A stretch of DNA of 55,580 nt from Bacteroides sp. (GCA_014803765.1 JAAVBC010000019.1:1-55580), one strand, 5' to 3'; positions 27,546 to 37,475 are shown, counted from the first letter of the stretch. The notes: a model not told the origin generated them from the letters alone. Program-made: numbers and translations.

Positions 27546-29732
27546 TTATTTCAGTTGTGAGTCCAGAAAGTCTACAACCTTTCTATAAAGTGAAGGTCGG
27601 GCATTACACATTCTCAGACTGTGCTCGAACCCGGTGAAGCTCATCATATCAAAAACCTTTCCCTCATAGTTGAGCTTGGAAGTATACTTTAACGTATTGT
27701 AATAATGTACATTATCATCGCTGGTGCCCGACATTATCAGAAGTCTCCCTTTCAGATTTCCGGTACGATCAAGTGCGCTTGCCGCATTATATCCGGATTC
27801 ATTCTGCTGAGGGGTGCGCATATAGCGTTCGGTGTATATTGAATCGTAGAAACGCCAGTCTGTGACAGGAGCCATTGAGACACCGCATTTAAATTTACTT
27901 TTCGGGTCTGTCAGCTCCATTAGTGTCATATAACCTCCATAGCTCCAGCCAAAGCATGCCATCCTGTCATTGTCGATATATGGCAAGGAAGCCATTTCAG
28001 CAGCCCCGGCAAGCTGGTCAGCGGTCTCCAGTTCCCCCAATCTGCAATACACTGCATTCGCCCACTGACGTGAACGATTACCGGTGCCTCTACCGTCGAC
28101 TGCCGCTACTACATATCCCTTGGATGCAATATAGAAGTTGCCCTCCATTTTCCATTTATTCAGCACCTCCTGAGAATCCGGACCATTGTATTGATACATC
28201 ATTAAAGGATACTTTCTGTTGGGATCAAAATCTGCCGGCTTGATAATATAGGCATTCATTTCCTCCCCTGCTGCATTCTTCACTTTGGTGAATTCCATTT
28301 TGGGAGCATTGGAATATTTGGCGGCATACTCACGATTATCTTCAATTGTCAGAATCTTTTTACCTCCTGAGGTAAAAATGCTGTATTCAGGTGGAGTTAC
28401 TGAATTACTGTATTCGCGCAGATAATAAGCGAAATTTTTGCTGAAATGTGCAGTTTCCGTGCCCTGCTGTCCGTGGAGAAGTTTCAGATTTCCTTTGGAA
28501 TCAACTGATGCTATATTCCTGTTGATAGCACCCAAAGATGTAGTCTGAACGTAATAAATTCCTGACTTGGGATCATGACCATAATAATCAGTCACATTGA
28601 AATCACCCTTGGTCAGCTGCTTTATAAGAGTGCCATTGTAGTTATAAATATAAAGATGACGATATCCCGATTCTTCGCTGCCGATAAGGAAACTATTTTC
28701 GCCATAGTCCACCATCTGGTATGCCTGAGGGGAAAGCCATGCGGTAGATTTCTGAGTAAGTACGGGGTGAGCCACTGTGCTTCCGGGATTAACCTTGTAA
28801 AGAGTAAGATTATTCTGATCTCTGTTGACCACCATTGCCATGAGATTCTCACCCTTGCCGTCAAATTCGAGAGAGGGCACATAATCCGTATCCCCTATCG
28901 GAAGATCCATTTTCTTGGTAATCTTTGTGTTTACATCAAATGCGAAAACACTCACCTTTGAGTTCGGAAAACCTGCTAATGGATATTTATATGTATATCT
29001 GTCAGGATAGAGATCCCCTATGGGTTCGGAGTCACAATAACTTCTGTAATCATCGAATGTGTATGCCGGAACATCAGTCTCATCAAAGCGGATGTACGCA
29101 AGTGTGTTGTCATCGTTGCTCCATCTGATAGTGTTCTGAACTCCGAATTCTTCTTCGTAACCCCAGTCGGGCGTACCGTTAATGATGCTGTTGCGCTTCC
29201 CATCGGTAGTGATTGCATTATCTGTGCCGTAATCGAGATTAGAGATAAAGATATTATTATCGCGCTGATATGCCACCATTCTTCCGTCGTGGCTCATCAC
29301 AGCGCCCTGTTGCAATCCCTTATCTGAAACTCGTTTTAAAGTTGAGCGCATGACATCATAGACGTAATATTCAGCTCTGAACGTGTGTCGATAGATTTTC
29401 TCGGAAGAATTCCAAAGCAAAACTTTTTTTCCGTTGGAGCTAACTGCATATCCTTCAAAATCCGAGATCTTTTGATCCCCCTTGATGCCGTCAATACTGA
29501 AAAGCGTTGCCACTTTCTTCCCTGTCTTATAAGAGAAGATTTCGATAGAGCGTTCGTCATCGGAAATGCACGCGTATGTTTCTCCGTCCGGCATGGGAGT
29601 CATCTCCTTAACAGAAGCAGGTGCGGAAATCTTAACATCGCAATAATCTTCAATGGTTAACCCTGAAGCATAAACGGCCATGGTCGGAATGACCATAGCC
29701 GCTGATAATATGAATTTAGATCTGTAGTTCAT
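27546..29732 (-). CDS. Dipeptidyl-peptidase IV-like S9 serine peptidase, exported
   Basis: A 728-residue exported peptidase that typically removes X-Pro dipeptides from peptide N-termini. It has a signal peptide (~1-22), an N-terminal beta-propeller region (PF00930; RYTYKYPLAGFPNSKVSVFAFD block) and a C-terminal alpha/beta hydrolase domain. The catalytic triad is visible: Ser597 in GWSYGGY, Asp in SGTSDDNVHYYN (672/673) and His704 in FEHSLRM. Length is typical of bacterial DPP-IV. It begins 16 bp after proS ends on the same strand, so the two may be cotranscribed. It is likely to work in the periplasm or at the surface in peptide use. Confidence 0.93.
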   Translation of the reverse strand: MNYRSKFILSAAMVIPTMAVYASGLTIEDYCDVKISAPASVKEMTPMPDGETYACISDDERSIEIFSYKTGKKVATLFSIDGIKGDQKISDFEGYAVSSNGKKVLLWNSSEKIYRHTFRAEYYVYDVMRSTLKRVSDKGLQQGAVMSHDGRMVAYQRDNNIFISNLDYGTDNAITTDGKRNSIINGTPDWGYEEEFGVQNTIRWSNDDNTLAYIRFDETDVPAYTFDDYRSYCDSEPIGDLYPDRYTYKYPLAGFPNSKVSVFAFDVNTKITKKMDLPIGDTDYVPSLEFDGKGENLMAMVVNRDQNNLTLYKVNPGSTVAHPVLTQKSTAWLSPQAYQMVDYGENSFLIGSEESGYRHLYIYNYNGTLIKQLTKGDFNVTDYYGHDPKSGIYYVQTTSLGAINRNIASVDSKGNLKLLHGQQGTETAHFSKNFAYYLREYSNSVTPPEYSIFTSGGKKILTIEDNREYAAKYSNAPKMEFTKVKNAAGEEMNAYIIKPADFDPNRKYPLMMYQYNGPDSQEVLNKWKMEGNFYIASKGYVVAAVDGRGTGNRSRQWANAVYCRLGELETADQLAGAAEMASLPYIDNDRMACFGWSYGGYMTLMELTDPKSKFKCGVSMAPVTDWRFYDSIYTERYMRTPQQNESGYNAASALDRTGNLKGRLLIMSGTSDDNVHYYNTLKYTSKLNYEGKVFDMMSFTGFEHSLRMCNARPSLYRKVVDFLDSQLK

Positions 29733-29748
29733 GGAAGTTAGTATTGCA

Positions 29749-31230
29749 TTAATATGCGCGAGCGAAGATAACTCTTCTTGCGGACGGCTTGCCGGTCACC
29801 ATACATTTGCCGGGAGTCGTATCCCCTTTCAAAGGTATGCAACGAATAGTAGCCTTTGTTTCCTCTTTGATTTTCTCCTCAGTCTCGGGAGTGCCATCCC
29901 AGTGTGCGAGAATAAATCCACCTTTCTCGATCTGTTCCTTGAATTCCTCATAGGTGTCGACTGTGTAGGTCATCTTTTCGCGATAAGCCAATGCTTTCTT
30001 GTAAAGATTATCCTGAATATCCTCAAGGAGTGTGCGGATTTTACCGGCAAGACCTTCGAATTCCACTGTCTCTTTCTCGAGAGTGTCGCGACGCATCAGT
30101 TCAACTGTGCCATTTTCAAGATCACGCTGTCCGATAGCCAGGCGAACGGGAACGCCCTTAACTTCGTAGTCTGCGAATTTGAATCCGGGGCGTTTATTGT
30201 CAGCATCGTCATATTTCACGCTGATACCAAGCTGCTTAAGCTCATCAATGAAGGGAAGAATCTTTTCAGTGATAGCTTGTCTGCCGGCTTCATCTTTGTA
30301 TATGGGCACGATGACAACCTGAATGGGAGCCAGATGCGGGGGGAGCACCAGACCATTGTCGTCTGAATGAGTCATGATCAGTGCACCCATCAGGCGAGTT
30401 GAAACACCCCATGAGTTTGCCCATACATATTCGGGTTTATTTTCCTTGTTGACAAAAGTGACATCAAAGGCTTTTGCGAAGTTCTGTCCGAGATTGTGGG
30501 ATGTGCCGCTCTGGAGGGCTTTGCCATCCTGCATCAATGCCTCAATAGTGTAGGTGTTCACAGCTCCTGCAAAACGTTCGGTTTCACTCTTCACCCCCTG
30601 AATCACCGGCATTGCCATATATTTCTCAGCAAAATCAGCATAGAGATTAATCATCTGAACAGTGCGCTTCTCTGATTCTTCAGCAGTAGCATGTGCGCAA
30701 TGACCCTCCTGCCAGAGGAATTCTGAAGTACGGAGGAACATTCTGGTGCGCATTTCCCAACGCATCACGTTCGCCCACTGATTGCAGAGAAGCGGAAGAT
30801 CACGCCATGAATGAATCCAGTTCTTGTAGGTGCCCCAGATGATAGTCTCGGAAGTGGGACGTACGATCAGTTCCTCTTCAAGTTTCGCCGCCGGATCAAC
30901 TATAACGCCGTTGCCATCAGGGTCATTCTTAAGGCGATAGTGAGTGACGATTGCACACTCTTTTGCAAAGCCTTCTACATGTTCAGCCTCTCTGCAGAGA
31001 AAAGATTTGGGAATGAGAAGGGGGAAATATGCATTTTGCACTCCTGTCTCCTTAAACATTTTATCGAGCGTCTGCTGCATCTTTTCCCAGATTGCATAGC
31101 CATAAGGTTTTATAACCATGCAACCTCTGACAGCTGACTGCTCGGCGAGGTCAGCTTTTACAACGAGTTCGTTGTACCACTGCGAATAATTATCGGATCT
31201 TTTGGTAAAGTTCTTAAGTTCTTTTGCCAT
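29749..31230 (-). CDS. proS: Prolyl-tRNA synthetase (eukaryote/archaea-like short form)
   Basis: A 493-residue class II synthetase charging tRNA-Pro. The opening ([35 protein letters not shown]), the motif 2 region [26 protein letters not shown] and motif 3 region ([23 protein letters not shown]) are clear. There is no editing INS domain, which separates it from the ~570-residue bacterial form. The anticodon-binding domain follows (PIYKDE...). It ends with a conserved YY/AY-like C-terminal residue pair (IFARAY). Followed closely by the DPP-IV-like gene. Confidence 0.95.
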   Translation of the reverse strand: MAKELKNFTKRSDNYSQWYNELVVKADLAEQSAVRGCMVIKPYGYAIWEKMQQTLDKMFKETGVQNAYFPLLIPKSFLCREAEHVEGFAKECAIVTHYRLKNDPDGNGVIVDPAAKLEEELIVRPTSETIIWGTYKNWIHSWRDLPLLCNQWANVMRWEMRTRMFLRTSEFLWQEGHCAHATAEESEKRTVQMINLYADFAEKYMAMPVIQGVKSETERFAGAVNTYTIEALMQDGKALQSGTSHNLGQNFAKAFDVTFVNKENKPEYVWANSWGVSTRLMGALIMTHSDDNGLVLPPHLAPIQVVIVPIYKDEAGRQAITEKILPFIDELKQLGISVKYDDADNKRPGFKFADYEVKGVPVRLAIGQRDLENGTVELMRRDTLEKETVEFEGLAGKIRTLLEDIQDNLYKKALAYREKMTYTVDTYEEFKEQIEKGGFILAHWDGTPETEEKIKEETKATIRCIPLKGDTTPGKCMVTGKPSARRVIFARAY

Positions 31231-31341
31231 GATTTATTCCAATATCTATAATTGTATTGTTAGGATTCTTGAAGTGATCACTTATTGAAGTGTCTGTTGA
31301 ATTCCAATATACGAATTTTATTGTTTTCTAATACTTTGTGA

Positions 31342-31806
31342 TTATCTCAGGCGCTCTGACTCGCGGATAAGGCGATAATCGGCGTTGATGCGGCTAAGCG
31401 CCATGCAAACTGCGATTATAGAGATAAAGGGAGCGCATACTAAGGAGGACCAGCTGACATACGCACCATCAATGGTCTGATAACCCAACACTGCTCCGAT
31501 TACAACGACGCAGACGAGAAGAAGCATTGTCCAGAGGCAAAGATTCTTCTGCAGACGATAATGCTTGAAACAGAAAATTGCAATCAGGGGAAGTACAGCC
31601 GAAAGAAGGGACACGGCAAAGAAGTACCATGTATTGATCGGTTCGGCGGCAGTTCCGGTGGGCTGACCTTCCGGATAGAACCCGCATGTCGTAAAATTAA
31701 AGGTAAAAGCATCACTCTGCACCTGCCCGAGCGACATAAATGTGAAGCATCCCATGAGGATGACTGCAACTAAAAGCAGCACTGACTGCCAACGTTGAAT
31801 AACCAT
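31342..31806 (-). CDS. DUF4293-family membrane protein
   Basis: A 154-residue small membrane protein with four hydrophobic segments (near 8-28, 50-75, 82-105 and 115-135). The opening MVIQRWQSVLLLVAVILMG and overall layout match DUF4293, a family restricted to Bacteroidota with unknown role. A strong promoter lies about 100 bp upstream. It is 111 bp upstream of proS on the same strand and may or may not share its transcript. Confidence 0.85.
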   Translation of the reverse strand: MVIQRWQSVLLLVAVILMGCFTFMSLGQVQSDAFTFNFTTCGFYPEGQPTGTAAEPINTWYFFAVSLLSAVLPLIAIFCFKHYRLQKNLCLWTMLLLVCVVVIGAVLGYQTIDGAYVSWSSLVCAPFISIIAVCMALSRINADYRLIRESERLR

Positions 31807-31904
31807 ATATTCCTGATTTTTTTGAGTTATCTTAAAGTTTATATAATCCTTTCGGTTGTCCGACGGGATTTATCCGGCAATAATGTGCAGATTCACCCGA
31901 TTTA

Positions 31905-31935
31905 CAAAGTTAGATATTTTATTCCATTTATTCAA
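31905..31935 (-). promoter_or_regulatory. sigma-ABfr promoter of the DUF4293 gene
   Basis: On the minus strand: TTG (31935-31933), 20 nt, TAACTTTG (31912-31905). It leaves a leader of roughly 90 nt. Confidence 0.7.
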
Positions 31936-32120
31936 CTTTCCCTCCCTAAACTTGAACTAAACTTGACTAAGTTTCATTAAGTTTTGATAGCGAAGACCTC
32001 AATTCTGCCAGCGGACGGCTTGTATCACCCCACCTCGCCTCTTTCAACTCCTCTCCAACTCGTCCTCCCCCTTACCCCGACCATTCTGAGAGATTGCATC
32101 CGAACGAACCGAGCTATAAG

Positions 32121-32128
32121 TATTTTTG
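32121..32128 (+). promoter_or_regulatory. candidate -7 element of the TPR-protein gene
   Basis: TATTTTTG matches TAnnTTTG; the nearest TTG (32094-32096) is 24 nt upstream, slightly far. It lies inside the longer open frame that begins at a TTG at 32126, which supports the ATG at 32171 as the true start. Confidence 0.45.
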
Positions 32129-32170
32129 GCGCAATATTTGTTATTAGAAGTATATAAATTCAAAACCCGA

Positions 32171-34441
32171 ATGACACCATTTATTAAAAACGCACTCGCT
32201 TTGCTTAATGCAGAACGCATTTCGGACGCGATAGTCTACATCCGCAAAAGACTCATCGCTGATCGCAATATTCATGGACTTGACCTCCTTGAGTCCATCA
32301 ACAGCACTTATAATTATCTCCTCAAATATCTTATTGAAGGACAGCCGGACCCCGATCGGGAAAGGATTTATACCGATATTCGCGAAAAACTTTATTCAAT
32401 CGTAAGGTCAATAGAGGTTTCTCAAATTATGGCTGAGTCTCCCCTGCTCTATTATTCCCAGCTGCGCACAAATCAATACAGCGGTAAAACCTTTGGCGAT
32501 GCTCTGGGAAGATTTATCACTGCGGATACCAACCTTCTTTTTGCAAATAATAACGAGGACTCTAAATCTATTTATGAAGAAAGAAGACTCGCCTCAAAGG
32601 ATATTTTCAATATCGTCTGGACTCTTCCCATAGGAAAGACCGAGGAACTGAAAGCTATTATTGCAGCAGCCTGCGGAAAGGATTTCTCCTGCGATCTGAC
32701 ATTGATGATAGTGGCTGCCCTTACGCAAAGTCTTCTTTTCGTTTATGATCGCGAAAAGCTTATAGCACTGACCGATATTTATTCGCGCTCAGAGGATGAT
32801 CGCGTACGCGCCCGAGCACTCATGGGAATACTCCTCACAATCAACAGATATTCAGATCGCCTGAAAAACGATTATGAATTGCGACTCCGTTTTGAATCAC
32901 TGATGGATGCTGAAGATTTCTCATCCAATCTCCGATCCGCATTCCTTACATTTGTTAAAGTCCGTGGTTCGCTGAATCTGATGCATAAAATCAACACGGA
33001 GATTCTTCCCGATATCATAAGCATGAGTCCGTCAATGATGAATCAAATCAAGAAAATGGGAGATGATGTCAGTATTGACAAGCTTGAGGCGAATCCGGAG
33101 TGGGAGAAGATGATGAATTCGGGTATGGAAAAGAAGCTTCGGAAGTTATCCAACATCCAGAATGAGGGTGGAGATATCCTTCTTTCCATGTTCGCTTCCC
33201 TTGCCCCGCGATTCCATTACTTCAGTGATATCGACACTTGGTTTACTCCGTTCAGCCCTGCTACCGCGCAGGCTGCCGGAATCGCTGAAGATGTAGTTCG
33301 CTCAGCTTCTATAATGGAGGGTAACACTGCAATGTGTGACCTCGATAAATTTGCCATGCTTTTGAATCTTAATCAACTTCCGGAGTCAACCCGGCGGATG
33401 GTGGATGATGCCATGAAGGCGCAGCAAGAGCAGATGAGCGAGGAATTCAAGGAGCTGGAACTTCGGATTGCTCATCCCACATTTGAAAGAGAACTTGAAC
33501 ACTATACGCGTGGCTTGATGCGTTTCTATAATTACTTCCGTCTGCACTCCGAATTCAATAATCCTTTCAAGAATGCAATAGACCCTGAAACCTTACCATT
33601 CATCGGGTCCATATTATCCGACGTGGAGCTTCTCTCTGATGTGGCAGAATTCTATTTCAAACAAGGGTTCTATGAGGATTCCATCCGGCTTTTCAAGCGG
33701 TTGGCAGATTCCTCCCCTCTTGAAAGAGGAATATATTGCCAGAAAATCGGTTTTGCGTATGAGAAATTAGGCAATTTGGAGGTAGCTTTTGAATATTACA
33801 CGGATGATTCTTTAGATGGGATGGAAGATCAATGGCTTAACAAGAAAATTGCTAAGGTCGGCAGTTCTATCGGAAGATATGACAAAGTCAATGAATCTCT
33901 CACAATACTCCACAGTCTTAATCCCGATAATCTTACCTATCTGATAGAGCTTGCAAAATTAATGCTTGTCAATCCGAAGTTCGATAACTTTGATACGGAA
34001 GCAGGTATGCTACAGTCCGGCAAACTGTTGAGTCGCGCATACTACATTGCCCCTGACAATTTGGAGGTAAGGAGATTGATGGCAGCCAAGTCCCGCATCG
34101 GTGGAGAATACGATAAGGCAATGGAATATATTACCGGAAGGTTATCTGAGATTTCAATGTATTTGGCTGAAATCTCACTTTCGCCGGATAATGAGCATAG
34201 TGCAAGTAAGGAGGAGGAATTGGATATGGCATCCGACCTGTTTGAAGGCAGCACAATTGCATTTGCAAAAGAGGATCTTGCAGCCGGAATTGAATATCTC
34301 TCCAACATATTCATGTTGAAAGAGTCAGGACTCAAACGCTCCGACATCCGTAAGACCCTGCAATCAACCTGGGCAACCGATCCTGCCCTCAAGCCCAAAC
34401 AATCCCTCATCCCCCTCTTCCTCGAAGCTGCCACAAAATGA
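32171..34441 (+). CDS. Large TPR-repeat protein, cytoplasmic, function unknown
   Basis: A 756-residue soluble helical protein without signal peptide or membrane segments. The clearest tetratricopeptide-like repeats lie in the C-terminal third: LSDVAEFYFKQGFYEDSIRLFKRL, then IYCQKIGFAYEKLGNLEVAFEYY, KVGSSIGRYDKVNESLTILHSL and further degenerate ones. The N-terminal two thirds are helical without a recognised domain. The ATG at 32171 is preferred over an in-frame TTG at 32126 because a promoter -7 box overlaps the latter. TPR arrays usually mediate protein-protein contacts; I cannot name the partner. A 23-bp perfect hairpin terminator follows. Confidence 0.75.
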   Translation: MTPFIKNALALLNAERISDAIVYIRKRLIADRNIHGLDLLESINSTYNYLLKYLIEGQPDPDRERIYTDIREKLYSIVRSIEVSQIMAESPLLYYSQLRTNQYSGKTFGDALGRFITADTNLLFANNNEDSKSIYEERRLASKDIFNIVWTLPIGKTEELKAIIAAACGKDFSCDLTLMIVAALTQSLLFVYDREKLIALTDIYSRSEDDRVRARALMGILLTINRYSDRLKNDYELRLRFESLMDAEDFSSNLRSAFLTFVKVRGSLNLMHKINTEILPDIISMSPSMMNQIKKMGDDVSIDKLEANPEWEKMMNSGMEKKLRKLSNIQNEGGDILLSMFASLAPRFHYFSDIDTWFTPFSPATAQAAGIAEDVVRSASIMEGNTAMCDLDKFAMLLNLNQLPESTRRMVDDAMKAQQEQMSEEFKELELRIAHPTFERELEHYTRGLMRFYNYFRLHSEFNNPFKNAIDPETLPFIGSILSDVELLSDVAEFYFKQGFYEDSIRLFKRLADSSPLERGIYCQKIGFAYEKLGNLEVAFEYYTDDSLDGMEDQWLNKKIAKVGSSIGRYDKVNESLTILHSLNPDNLTYLIELAKLMLVNPKFDNFDTEAGMLQSGKLLSRAYYIAPDNLEVRRLMAAKSRIGGEYDKAMEYITGRLSEISMYLAEISLSPDNEHSASKEEELDMASDLFEGSTIAFAKEDLAAGIEYLSNIFMLKESGLKRSDIRKTLQSTWATDPALKPKQSLIPLFLEAATK

Positions 34442-34447
34442 CATCCC

Positions 34448-34563
34448 CACATCTACGGTATGGCGTACAACAATTTACCGCTAGATAACTGCAAAGAACC
34501 GTAGCGAAGCGTTGCCGCGAGAGGCTGTGCCCCGTCTCCCGTGCGCCCCTACATTTGCTAAAT
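34448..34563. repeat. Dispersed-repeat-like intergenic segment
   Basis: This segment contains, on the minus strand, AAATGTAGGGGCGCACGG (34556-34539), which differs at one position from 51363-51380. It also has a CTACGGT/ACCGTAG pair at its left side. Its base composition is more GC-rich than the genes around it. It looks like a copy of a genome-dispersed non-coding repeat. Confidence 0.55.
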
Positions 34564-34579
34564 TTAGCGATAGTAATAT

Positions 34580-34629
34580 TATCAAATAAAGAGAGCTTTC
34601 GGAAGTCCGAAAGCTCTCTTTATTTGATA
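34580..34629. terminator. 23-bp perfect bidirectional terminator
   Basis: 34580-34602 is the exact reverse complement of 34607-34629 with an AAGT loop. The stem has a GC core (GAGAGCTTTCGG) and AT-rich outer arms. It lies between the converging TPR and lipoprotein genes and can serve both. Confidence 0.85.
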
Positions 34630-34669
34630 TCCCGACTATGTCTGGAATGGTGTAAGCTACAGCACTTGA

Positions 34670-35113
34670 TTATTTAGCGGCTTCTTTTGCTTCTTCAGCT
34701 GCCTTTTTCAGTGCGTCTTTAGCATTCTTTTTAGTCTCTTTTGCGCGATCAGAAGCACTCTTAGCTACCTCTTCGCCCTTCTTGGTTGCAGCATCAATCA
34801 ACTTGTCAGCCTTATTCTCCGCTGCAGTCTTGGTTGCTTCAACTTTCTCAGAAACTTTATCCTTTACTGAACTTGCAGTATTTTTTACTGCGCTCTTAGT
34901 CTGAGTAGCAGCTGCTTCTGTCTCTGCAACCACAGTCTCACCTGTAGCCTCTACGATTGTATCTACGGAGTTGCCGATTGAATCAAGAGCAACTGAGATT
35001 GAATCTTCAGATACGATAACTGTATCGGAGTCTGATTCGGCAGCCTTATTGCCACCGCAAGCAGCGAGCGTCATAAGAGCCGCTGCAGAAAGGAACATGA
35101 ATGTTTTTTTCAT
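34670..35113 (-). CDS. Ala/Lys/Glu-rich lipoprotein with amphipathic helical repeats
   Basis: A 147-residue predicted lipoprotein: signal sequence with lipobox LAAC and Cys at ~residue 19, then GGN. After a short acidic linker (SDSDTVIVSEDSISVALDS), residues ~65-147 are made of Ala, Lys, Glu, Asp and Thr in loosely repeating 11-residue patterns (SSVKDKVSEKVEATKTAAENKADK and so on). This resembles LEA-type or apolipoprotein-like amphipathic helices more than a structured enzyme domain. Function unknown; a periplasmic stress or surface-coating role is only a guess. It begins 13 bp after the BIG2 lipoprotein gene ends and is probably cotranscribed with it. Confidence 0.75.
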   Translation of the reverse strand: MKKTFMFLSAAALMTLAACGGNKAAESDSDTVIVSEDSISVALDSIGNSVDTIVEATGETVVAETEAAATQTKSAVKNTASSVKDKVSEKVEATKTAAENKADKLIDAATKKGEEVAKSASDRAKETKKNAKDALKKAAEEAKEAAK

Positions 35114-35126
35114 CTTTGCTTATTTT

Positions 35127-35885
35127 TTATTTGTTTTTAAGAAGATTGCGAGCCGCAACTTTACCTTCCTTAACTGCGTTTACACTCTTTGTAGAAGTAT
35201 AATCAGGAGCAGTCCAGAATGCGCCCCAACCGAGCACAGTCTCACCATCCTCATCAACAATTGCACCGAGAACGGCTACTTCGTTTTTATCCTTATCTGC
35301 ATAGATGAAGTCTTCATCATTGTCTGTGCTTACTTCATTATAGTATTGCTCAAGCCACTGATAAGCTTTCAGGCTGTCATCTTCGTCTACAAGGAGAGTG
35401 GACTGATAAAGACCTGTGTAGTTACCATTGTTAAGTGAATAAAGATAACCGGGAAGAGTTGAATTCGCTACATTAGTAAAGTAAGCTACGCTGTTCTCAT
35501 CATTATTTTCACGAAGCTGGAAGCCTGTGAAGTTGTTGATGATCTGCTGCTTTGTTGCGTGCCAAACGAGGTAGGGCATCTTGAATGAGTTGTCGGTCGG
35601 TACAACGTTCACTGTGCAGGTAGCGGTTTCGCCATTCTTGGTAGCAGTGATGGTACATGTACCTACGTGCTGACCTTCTACTTTACCATCTTTATCAACA
35701 GTAGCAACGAATTCATTGTCAGAACCCCAGTTTACATTCTTTTCTGATGCTGTAAGGGTAGCAGTGCCATCATAGTTAACTGTAATGTTGCTCTGGTTGA
35801 GAGAAAGAGTGACATCATTGTCATCTCCACATGATGCGATCACCATCGGCAGAGCGAGGGTGAGGAGCAATGCAAATTTTTTCAT
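35127..35885 (-). CDS. BIG2 (Ig-like) domain lipoprotein
   Basis: A 252-residue lipoprotein with lipobox VIASC (Cys ~residue 19). Residues ~27-92 form one bacterial Ig-like BIG2 domain: LSLNQSNITVNYDGTATLTAS, WGSDNEFVATVDKDGKVEGQHVGTCTITAT. The rest (~95-252) is a separate domain (YLVWHATKQQIINNF) with no family I recognise; it is acidic and probably extracellular. It lies 66 bp downstream of dnaA on the same strand, with a small inverted repeat (35928-35935/35948-35955) over the dnaA stop. It is cotranscribed with the following small lipoprotein gene. Confidence 0.8.
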   Translation of the reverse strand: MKKFALLLTLALPMVIASCGDDNDVTLSLNQSNITVNYDGTATLTASEKNVNWGSDNEFVATVDKDGKVEGQHVGTCTITATKNGETATCTVNVVPTDNSFKMPYLVWHATKQQIINNFTGFQLRENNDENSVAYFTNVANSTLPGYLYSLNNGNYTGLYQSTLLVDEDDSLKAYQWLEQYYNEVSTDNDEDFIYADKDKNEVAVLGAIVDEDGETVLGWGAFWTAPDYTSTKSVNAVKEGKVAARNLLKNK

Positions 35886-35951
35886 TATTGAGTTATATTT
35901 AATTAAGTTATAAATGCTCTACTGGTTATAACAATCTTAACCAATGAATTG

Positions 35952-37361
35952 TTATGCCAAGTCTGCTTCAATTGCACTGACAAGTGCAGAAAGATCGCCC
36001 ACGAGGGGCAGACGATCCTTTATCGCCTGTATGCCGTGTAGCACTGTACCATGATTTCGGTTGAGCTTTCTTCCGATTGCCGTGCTCGACAAATTTGTCA
36101 GCTTATGACTCAAATACATGATAACCTGGCGCGCATCATTAATATCGCGAAGTCTGCTTTTGGAGAACACTGCATCAGGACTCAGATTGAAGTGCTCGGC
36201 TGTTGTCTCCACAATCATATCAAAGTTCACAGCGCGTTTCTCAGGAAGAGCGACAGTATTCTTCATCACCTCGCGTGCCAACTCAAGAGTGATCGGCGCG
36301 TTCAGCGCTATGGAGCGGGTCAAGATACCCATCACGACGCCTTCAATCTCACGAACTGAGGACACAGCATTATCTGCAATGTAATCGATTACCTCCTGCG
36401 GAAAGTCCAGACCATTCTTCTTTGCCTTAAACGTCAGTATCTTCTTTCTCAAAGCCGCATCCGGTTTCGGAAGTCGCTCAGTCAGACCCCATTTAAATCG
36501 GTCGATAAGACGATCCGCAATTCCATCAAGCTCCATCGGCGGACGATCACATGTGAACACGAGCTGCTTGCCATTCTGATGCAGATGGTTGAATATCGGG
36601 AAGAGCGCTTCACTCGTCTTCACCTTGCCGGATATTTCCTGAAGATCATCAAGGAGAAGAACGTCAATCTCCATAAACCAGTTGATAAACTTCGGAATAG
36701 TCTTCCTTATTGCCGCCTGACTGTAGAGGTGCTGGAACTCACGGGTAGTGGTGTAAAGCACCTTTGCATTCGGATTCTTCTCCTTAACCCTGATTCCTAT
36801 AGCTTGGATCAGATGCGTCTTTCCGATACCGACATCTCCGTAAAGGAAGAAGGGGTTGAAATCATTGTTGCGAGGCTTTTCAGCAATGTTCTGAGCAATA
36901 GTCAGAGCAAGTCTGTTGGAATCTCCGGCACAGTAATTCTCGAAGTTATAAGCCGGATTTAGCTGCGGATCAATGTTGGATGCATTGTTAGGAGTCCTGA
37001 CAGCATTCGGGTTGGCTTCTGTTGCGACTGCCTTCTCAATCTTGCTTGAAATGACTTTGCTCTGGCGAGATTCACCGAGAGTCACTTTTGCATCCTGCAC
37101 TTCAGAAAGAACCGTCACCTCATAGAAAATCTGGAGCGGACGTCCGAACACCCTCTTTAACGCGGCATGAAGAAGATTAATGAAGTTATCTTCATAGAAT
37201 TCCACGAAATAACTTGTCGGCACTCCAAGTGTGATAGAGTGCTCATTAATCGACAATGCTCTCGCTTTAGAGAACCAAGTGTTGAATCTTGACTCCCCTA
37301 TATTGTCAAGAATAAACGCAAGACATTGCTCCCAGTGATATTTCAGTTCTTCTGTTGTCAT
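35952..37361 (-). CDS. dnaA: Chromosomal replication initiator DnaA
   Basis: A 469-residue AAA+ initiator that binds and opens oriC. Domain I (~1-90) interacts with the helicase system. A low-complexity linker (~100-140) follows. The AAA+ domain has Walker A GDVGIGKT at 175-182 and Walker B VLLLDDLQ near 235-240, and the sensor region is present. The C-terminal DNA-binding domain includes DARQVIMYLSHKLTNLSSTAIGRKLNRNHGTVLHG, the DnaA signature. Length is normal. I found no cluster of TTATCCACA-type boxes in the flanking gaps, so oriC is probably elsewhere. Neighbours (lipoproteins, MlaD, amidase) are not the dnaA-dnaN-recF set. Confidence 0.97.
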   Translation of the reverse strand: MTTEELKYHWEQCLAFILDNIGESRFNTWFSKARALSINEHSITLGVPTSYFVEFYEDNFINLLHAALKRVFGRPLQIFYEVTVLSEVQDAKVTLGESRQSKVISSKIEKAVATEANPNAVRTPNNASNIDPQLNPAYNFENYCAGDSNRLALTIAQNIAEKPRNNDFNPFFLYGDVGIGKTHLIQAIGIRVKEKNPNAKVLYTTTREFQHLYSQAAIRKTIPKFINWFMEIDVLLLDDLQEISGKVKTSEALFPIFNHLHQNGKQLVFTCDRPPMELDGIADRLIDRFKWGLTERLPKPDAALRKKILTFKAKKNGLDFPQEVIDYIADNAVSSVREIEGVVMGILTRSIALNAPITLELAREVMKNTVALPEKRAVNFDMIVETTAEHFNLSPDAVFSKSRLRDINDARQVIMYLSHKLTNLSSTAIGRKLNRNHGTVLHGIQAIKDRLPLVGDLSALVSAIEADLA

Positions 37362-37449
37362 TTTCTGTTTCTAAGAAGCCTTTTCAAGGAGAGAAAATCC
37401 ATGCCGCTTCCTTTTCAATATGCAAATTAAAGACAAAAAAAGCATAAAA

Positions 37450-37475
37450 AAAAGTGCAAAATAATTTGCACTTTT
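37450..37475 (-). terminator. Terminator of the amidase-mlaD transcript
   Basis: An 11-bp perfect stem (AAAAGTGCAAA at 37450-37460 and its complement at 37465-37475) with an ATAA loop. On the minus strand it is followed by a run of T residues. It separates mlaD from dnaA. Confidence 0.85.

Larger units (their letters stand above)
31807..32170. other. Divergent intergenic region (364 bp)
   Basis: It holds promoters for the DUF4293 gene (31905-31935) and the TPR gene (32121-32128). The part between about 31980 and 32110 is less AT-rich and pyrimidine-rich (for example a CTCC-rich run at 32030-32080). I see no convincing gene, tRNA or structured RNA there. Confidence 0.6.
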
